Positions 1 to 4,300 of a stretch of 6,231 nt of DNA are shown here, piece by piece. The notes below the pieces were generated by a model. The model did no database searches, had not been told where the DNA came from, and saw nothing but the letters and a program-made list of their open reading frames with translations. This DNA comes from Oscillospiraceae bacterium (GTDB lineage Bacteria > Bacillota > Clostridia > Oscillospirales > Ruminococcaceae). Each line of letters starts with the position of its first letter. Positions within the stretch are counted from its first letter, which is position 1. The DNA lies in NCBI GenBank assembly GCA_016302655.1, contig JAEDNF010000100.1, forward strand, positions 1 to 6,231, in the 5' to 3' direction. A program made the translations under genes and the position numbers.

Positions 1-60
1 GGGGATGGGGATATAGAATTAGTTCTATTTATAGAAATAGATACTTTTTCGACAAGCTGG

Positions 61-90
61 AGCGCATCATTATGATGCGCTTTTTGCTTT
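61..90 (+). terminator. Intrinsic terminator of an upstream gene
   Basis: A perfect 10-bp inverted repeat (61-70 AGCGCATCAT against 72-81 ATGATGCGCT) forms a GC-based stem and runs straight into a T tract (81-85, then CTTT). It would end transcription of a + strand gene located left of the window. A second, weaker AT-only hairpin (24-30 against 35-41, followed by TTTTT at 45-49) lies just before it, so the upstream transcript may have two stops. No coding frame in bases 1-60 can be assigned with confidence. Confidence 0.85.
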
Positions 91-144
91 ATTGCCTTCA
101 CATCTTTTCTGTAACATGAAAATTATACCAATCGCTTAATTTGG

Positions 145-173
145 TTGAAAAAAACAAAGAAATATGGTAAAAT
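145..173 (+). promoter_or_regulatory. SigA-type promoter for the LytTR-PAS gene
   Basis: TTGAAA (145-150) and TAAAAT (168-173) are separated by exactly 17 bp. The -10 box is preceded by TGG (165-167), an extended -10 element. Transcription would start near 180, leaving a leader of about 118 nt. A second TAAAAT at 187-192 lies in a partial direct repeat (GTAAAATAAA at 167-176 and 186-195) but has no matching -35. The CATTTC-type repeats found before the next gene were not seen here, so autoregulation through that motif is not supported. Confidence 0.75.
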
Positions 174-284
174 AAAAGAAAATGTGTAAAATAAACGATT
201 ATTTATCTATATAAAGCGCACGATGACAGATAATGCGGCGGCTTTTCGGCTGTGTACCCCCAATTTTCTGTTGTGTAAAAGTAA

Positions 285-289
285 AGAGG
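285..289 (+). promoter_or_regulatory. Ribosome binding site that fixes the start at 298
   Basis: AGAGG lies 8 nt before the ATG at 298. The in-frame ATG at 223 lacks any purine-rich site at a usable distance, and the 25 residues it would add do not belong to the LytTR fold. The start at 298 is therefore preferred. Confidence 0.8.
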
Positions 290-297
290 TGTGTAAT

Positions 298-1089
298 ATG
301 CAAGAAGAAAAGTACATAACAGTAAATTCTGACAGAAGAGAAGTAAAAATTTGCGTCGGAACAATTCTTTATATAATTATGAGAGTAAAGTATGCCGAGA
401 TTCATGTCTCAGGCGGTTCTGTTTACAATACAAGAATGACACTCAGCGAACTTGCCGGATATCTGGACGACGGCTTTTTGAAGGTGCATCGTGGTTGCAT
501 CGTGTCGGCAATGGCTATACATGATATTTCCGATAAGATCTACCTCAGTAACGGCGAGGCACTTGAATACGCACAGCGAAAGAAAAGTGAGATTGTTGAG
601 CAGTTTCGGATAATACAGAAAAGCATAATAAGTTCTTTCGGCGGATTAGACATTCCTTCAACGCCTGAGGAATACAACAGGCATTTCAGCAGCTTTGACA
701 ATATACCGTTTGCGTTTACCGATATTGAGATGATATTCAACGATGAAAGACACGCTGTCGACTGGATCTTCCGATACGGCAACCCTGCGCTCGCACGGCT
801 TGAAAAGACACCGCTTGAAAAGCTTATCGGCAGTTCATTCGGCAGTCTGTTTCCCAATATGGATTCAAAGTGGTTACGAAGCTATGAGCGTGCTACGCTT
901 TACGGTGAAACTCTGGAGATCATCGACTACAGCCCTGAAATAGATACTTATTTAAAGGTTATATGTTTCCCGACCTTCAAAGGTCATTGCGGTTGTATAC
1001 TGTTTGATATATCCGAGATAAAATTCACCAAAAACAGCTCTGACGCCGAAAAAGCGCTTATGCTTTATTTCGGTAATCTGCCGAAATAA
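298..1089 (+). CDS. LytTR-PAS transcriptional regulator
   Basis: This 263-residue cytoplasmic protein is a probable DNA-binding regulator. Residues about 7-105 match the LytTR domain: beta-rich start, the segment ILYI around 23-26, TLSEL at 48-52, the hallmark VHRGCIVS (63-70, corresponding to the family's F.xVHRSyiVN) and the late strand IYLSNGE. After a linker, residues about 135-242 read as a PAS-like sensor fold: IPFAF, DWIFRYGNPA (155-164), LIGSSFGSLFP (176-186), and a final strand GCILFDISEI. There is no receiver domain, so it is not a classical response regulator, and the order is reversed from the usual sensor-then-LytTR layout. The ligand of the PAS domain cannot be told; Cys223, Cys231 and Cys233 lie in the PAS core. 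The gene has its own promoter and terminator and lies 248 nt before a giant surface-protein gene on the same strand, which it may control (inference). LytTR assignment is firm, PAS assignment likely. Confidence 0.9.
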   Translation: MQEEKYITVNSDRREVKICVGTILYIIMRVKYAEIHVSGGSVYNTRMTLSELAGYLDDGFLKVHRGCIVSAMAIHDISDKIYLSNGEALEYAQRKKSEIVEQFRIIQKSIISSFGGLDIPSTPEEYNRHFSSFDNIPFAFTDIEMIFNDERHAVDWIFRYGNPALARLEKTPLEKLIGSSFGSLFPNMDSKWLRSYERATLYGETLEIIDYSPEIDTYLKVICFPTFKGHCGCILFDISEIKFTKNSSDAEKALMLYFGNLPK

Positions 1090-1110
1090 TGTTTCGTAAA
1101 ATAATAAATA

Positions 1111-1179
1111 CCGCACATTATGACTGTTCCGCTAAATACGGAAAACAGCATAAGTGCGGCTTATTTTTGCCGCTTTTTT
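1111..1179 (+). terminator. Two overlapping, mutually exclusive terminator hairpins
   Basis: Hairpin 1 is long: 1111-1131 pairs with 1139-1159 (CCGCAC with GTGCGG, TTATG with CATAA, CTGTT with AACAG, CCG with CGG, with small bulges), followed by CTTATTTTT (1160-1168). Hairpin 2 is GCGGC (1156-1160) with GCCGC (1169-1173), an 8-nt loop, and then TTTTTT (1174-1179). GCGG at 1156-1159 is used by both, so only one can form at a time. The simplest reading is a backed-up terminator for the LytTR-PAS gene. The pairing logic also resembles an antiterminator/terminator switch, though nothing here shows regulation. Confidence 0.8.
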
Positions 1180-1180
1180 A

Positions 1181-1230
1181 CATTTTTATGTCATTTCATA
1201 CCGTTTCAGTGTCAATTCGCACCATTTCTA
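1181..1230 (+). promoter_or_regulatory. Candidate LytTR operator: five phased CATTTC-like repeats
   Basis: Copies begin at 1181 (CATTTTTAT), 1192 (CATTTCATA), 1202 (CGTTTCAGT), 1213 (CAATTCGCA) and 1223 (CATTTCTAT), with steps of 11, 10, 11 and 10 bp, about one helical turn each. Read as 9-mers starting one base earlier, 1191-1199 pairs with 1212-1220 and 1201-1209 with 1222-1230, each with a 12-bp spacer. Known LytTR regulators (AgrA, ComE) bind 9-bp direct repeats separated by 12-13 bp, with core C-A-N-T-T. The last copy abuts the -35 box, the position expected for an activator. The bases and spacing are seen directly. Binding by the adjacent LytTR-PAS protein is inferred. Confidence 0.55.
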
Positions 1231-1259
1231 TTGACAAACATAAGAAATAAATCTAAAAT
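1231..1259 (+). promoter_or_regulatory. SigA-type promoter for the surface-protein gene
   Basis: A consensus TTGACA (1231-1236) is followed after 17 bp by TAAAAT (1254-1259). Transcription would start near 1266, giving a leader of about 72 nt before the ATG at 1338. The -10 box straddles the junction of an 11-bp tandem repeat. Because the core promoter is near consensus, the upstream repeats could serve either activation or repression. Confidence 0.8.
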
Positions 1260-1266
1260 AAATCTA
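1245..1266 (+). repeat. Perfect 11-bp tandem repeat across the -10 region
   Basis: AAATAAATCTA occurs twice without change (1245-1255 and 1256-1266), and a degenerate third copy (AATATAAT, 1267-1274) follows. The junction of copies 1 and 2 creates the -10 box. Gain or loss of a copy would alter the promoter, but in low-complexity AT-rich DNA this may be chance. Confidence 0.7.
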
Positions 1267-1325
1267 AATATAATTTCTTGATTACACTAAAGGTGTTCTG
1301 TACTTCAAAGGGATTATGGAGTAAC

Positions 1326-1333
1326 TAAGGAGG
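1326..1333 (+). promoter_or_regulatory. Strong ribosome binding site with in-frame stop
   Basis: TAAGGAGG ends 4 nt before the ATG at 1338, a near-perfect match to the 16S anti-Shine-Dalgarno. Its first three bases (TAA, 1326-1328) are an in-frame stop, so translation of the surface protein cannot begin further upstream. Confidence 0.9.
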
Positions 1334-1337
1334 CAAT

Positions 1338-4300
1338 ATGAAGAAAATTGTAAAAAGGCTTGGAGCTGTTTTTTCGGCGTTGGCGGTGGCAGCGACTGCG
1401 ATAATTATCGGCACATCGGGTATTACTGCCGGTGCGGCAAGCACCGCCCCCACCGTAACTGCTTTCGCAACTAAAAATCAGCTGATGACGGTATTTGACC
1501 TTGACGGCAATAACGATACCGTAGGACTGATCTATTTTGGCAATATGGATTACACTACTAATATTATGATGACTTGGTATATAGCCGGCAAAGATAACGG
1601 CATATCGGGAGACAATGTGATATTGTTTGCAAAATCCTATTTAAGCCCGATCTCTTATTCATACTCTATAAGCGGTTGGAATTGGCATGATGCCGCTGAG
1701 AGCAACTTTTATACAGAAGATAATGTTTTTACTTCTACAGAGAAAAGTCTGATAAATACCACAAGGATAGATTCCTCAAATGACAGAGGGCTGTATTCGC
1801 TTAAAGGAACATATGGCGGTAATACAATTTATGCAGGCACAAACAATAATGTAAAAGTTCATCTCCCTTCTTACCCCGGCGGCGAGTGTTGGCTTCGCAC
1901 AGAATACGATAGCAACAACCAATTGTGCGTAAGGTCAAGCGGTACGACCGTTGACAAGGAGAAAAAGGACGTCGGATTACATATGCGTTCAGCGGTTAAT
2001 ATTAATCTGACAAATGTTCTTTTTGCTTCTTCGGCAAGGACAGATTCATCCGCTGTCAAATACGAAAAAACAAATGCTACTAACGGTATGATCTTGCGAC
2101 TGGATGGCAGTGACAAAAAAATCGGTACCGTAAAATACTATGATGTTAACGGTTATCAGGGAGTAGCGGCATACAAGGACGAGAATGCAACGGGAGATGT
2201 ATCGCTCGTTATTCAGGGTAATGACGGAACAAACGACTGGTACTACAGCGCACCTGTTAACGATTATACCGGTGTTATGGTCGAGGATATCGAAAGCGCA
2301 CTCGGTATTTCGGGCATTTCTCTTGATAAGTGCAAGATATGGCTTGAAACGACCTCAGGCAGAGTAGCTTATGCTACCGGTTTTGCAAGCAAAGTACAAA
2401 GCATTACTACTTTAAATAGTGTAGCGTTTAATATCGACGCTCCTGTTGGAGGCAGTGCTCTTGATACGACCGCAGAGATAAATAAAAGCTTAAACGGATT
2501 TACTTATGGCATATCCGATATAACATGGAGTCCTGCCGATACAAGCGCATGTTATAATACGGCATATACCGCAAGCGTTACGGTAAAGCCGCATATAGGA
2601 TATTCTTTCAGTTCTTCTGTTACCGCAAGGGTAAATACAATCAGCTCAAATAACGGTACGGTTACAAAGAACAGCGACGGAACGATAACGGTAAAATATA
2701 CATTCGGCAAAACCGCTTACGGCAATCCGCAGGCAAGCGATTTCACTTTTACTCCGCCGTCAAATCTCGTATATAACGGTTCGGCAAAGACCGCAACAGT
2801 AACTTCAAGCGCAAGGGGCATGGGCGCAGTTACCGCCATAAAGTACTATAAGAACGGCACAAGGCTCAGCTCAGCGCCTGTAGATGTAGGCGAATATACG
2901 GTAAAAATCGATGTTGCCAGGGGTAATAACTATAATTCCGCTTCAGATGTTACATCAAGCGAATGGAAGTTTACTATCTCAAAGGCTGCACCTGCTGCAA
3001 GCAACTTTACTTTCACACCGTCTGCCGGTCTTGTCTATGACGGCACACAGAAGTCTGCCGAAGTGAAAATAAAGTCCGGCATAACGGGCATGGGTAATAT
3101 TACAGCTGTAAAATACCTTAAAGACGGTGAGAGTACAGCGACAACTACAGCACCCAAAGACGCAGGAACTTATTCGGTGCTTATTGATGTATCAGACGGA
3201 AGCAACTATGCGTCCGTTACCGGTCTTACATCAAGCAACTGGAAATTCACAATAGAAAAAGCTGTACCCACTTCTGACGATTTCATATTCACACCGCCTT
3301 CAAACCTTGTTTATGACGGTAGCAGAAAAAACGCAAGAGTAACATTAAAATCCGGCTTATCGGGTTTGGGCGGTATGACATACAGATATTACTGGGTGAA
3401 CGCAGGCTATAACGGTGCTGTTGCACCCGGTCCGGCATATACATATATAGTAAAAATCAGTTTTTCAGAAGGCGAAAATTTCACTTCTGCAACCGATGTT
3501 ACTTCAGAAGACTGGACTTTTACCATAACAAGAGCTACTACTACAGTAGACAAATTTACATTCACACCGCCTTCAAACCTTGTTTATGACGGCACCCCAA
3601 AGGTTGCTACGGTAAGTGTTAACAGCGGTGTATCCTGGATGGGTGATGTTACTGTAAAATATTACGGCTCTGACGGCGCACAGCTTTCTTCCGCTCCGAC
3701 AGATGTCGGTTCTTATACCGTGAAGATAGATGTTGCGCAAGGCGGAAATTACTCCGCCGCAAGCGATCTTTGTCTTGACAGCTGGAAGTTTGATATAACT
3801 GCGGCTACGCCTTCGACAAACCATTTTAACTTCACACCGCCCGAAAACCTTGTCTATGACGACAGTGCAAAGCCTGCCGCAGTTGAGCTGAAACAGGGCT
3901 TAAGCGGTATGGGCAGCTTTACCGTAAAGTATTACAAGGACGGCAGCTCGGAGTATACCACAGAGGCTCCTGTATCGCCCGGTACATACACAGTAAAGTT
4001 AGATATTTTAGCAGGAACAAATTTCACCTCATACAGCAATCTGACATCAGCTGCTTGGAAATATACTGTAGCTCCCGCAGTTCCCACAGCGGATGACTTT
4101 ACTTTCACGCCGCCGTCAGACCTTATAGCTAACGGCAGTGAAAAGGCGGCAACGGTAACCAAAAAGTCCGAAATAAAGGGAATGGGCGAATTTACCGTAA
4201 AATATTACGATAAAGACGGCAATTTGCTTTCTTCTGCGCCGACAAATCCCGGTACTTATACAGTTAAGATTGATATTGCAACCGGCACAAACTATACATC

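Noticed and set aside
3..119. Open frame entering from the left edge as the end of an upstream gene
   Set aside because: It reads straight through the intrinsic terminator (61-85), where a real gene would have ended, and its translation shows no family pattern. Another frame stops at 14-16 and could be the true gene end, but 14 bases are too few to tell.
127..145. Inverted repeat ACCAA/TTGGT just before the LytTR-PAS -35 box as an operator
   Set aside because: The arms are only 5 bp in AT-rich DNA and do not match the CATTTC-type repeats; this could easily be chance.
223..297. Longer N-terminus for the LytTR-PAS protein from ATG 223
   Set aside because: There is no ribosome binding site before 223, the added residues do not resemble the LytTR start, and a good site (AGAGG) sits 8 nt before ATG 298.
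1269..1274. Perfect TATAAT as the main -10 box of the surface-protein gene
   Set aside because: No -35 resemblance lies 16-18 bp upstream (AATAAA type sequence only), whereas TAAAAT at 1254-1259 is exactly 17 bp from a consensus TTGACA.
1284..1296. Hairpin ACAC/GTGT in the surface-protein leader as a riboswitch or attenuator
   Set aside because: Only 4 bp can pair, with no T tract and no conserved riboswitch core in the short leader.
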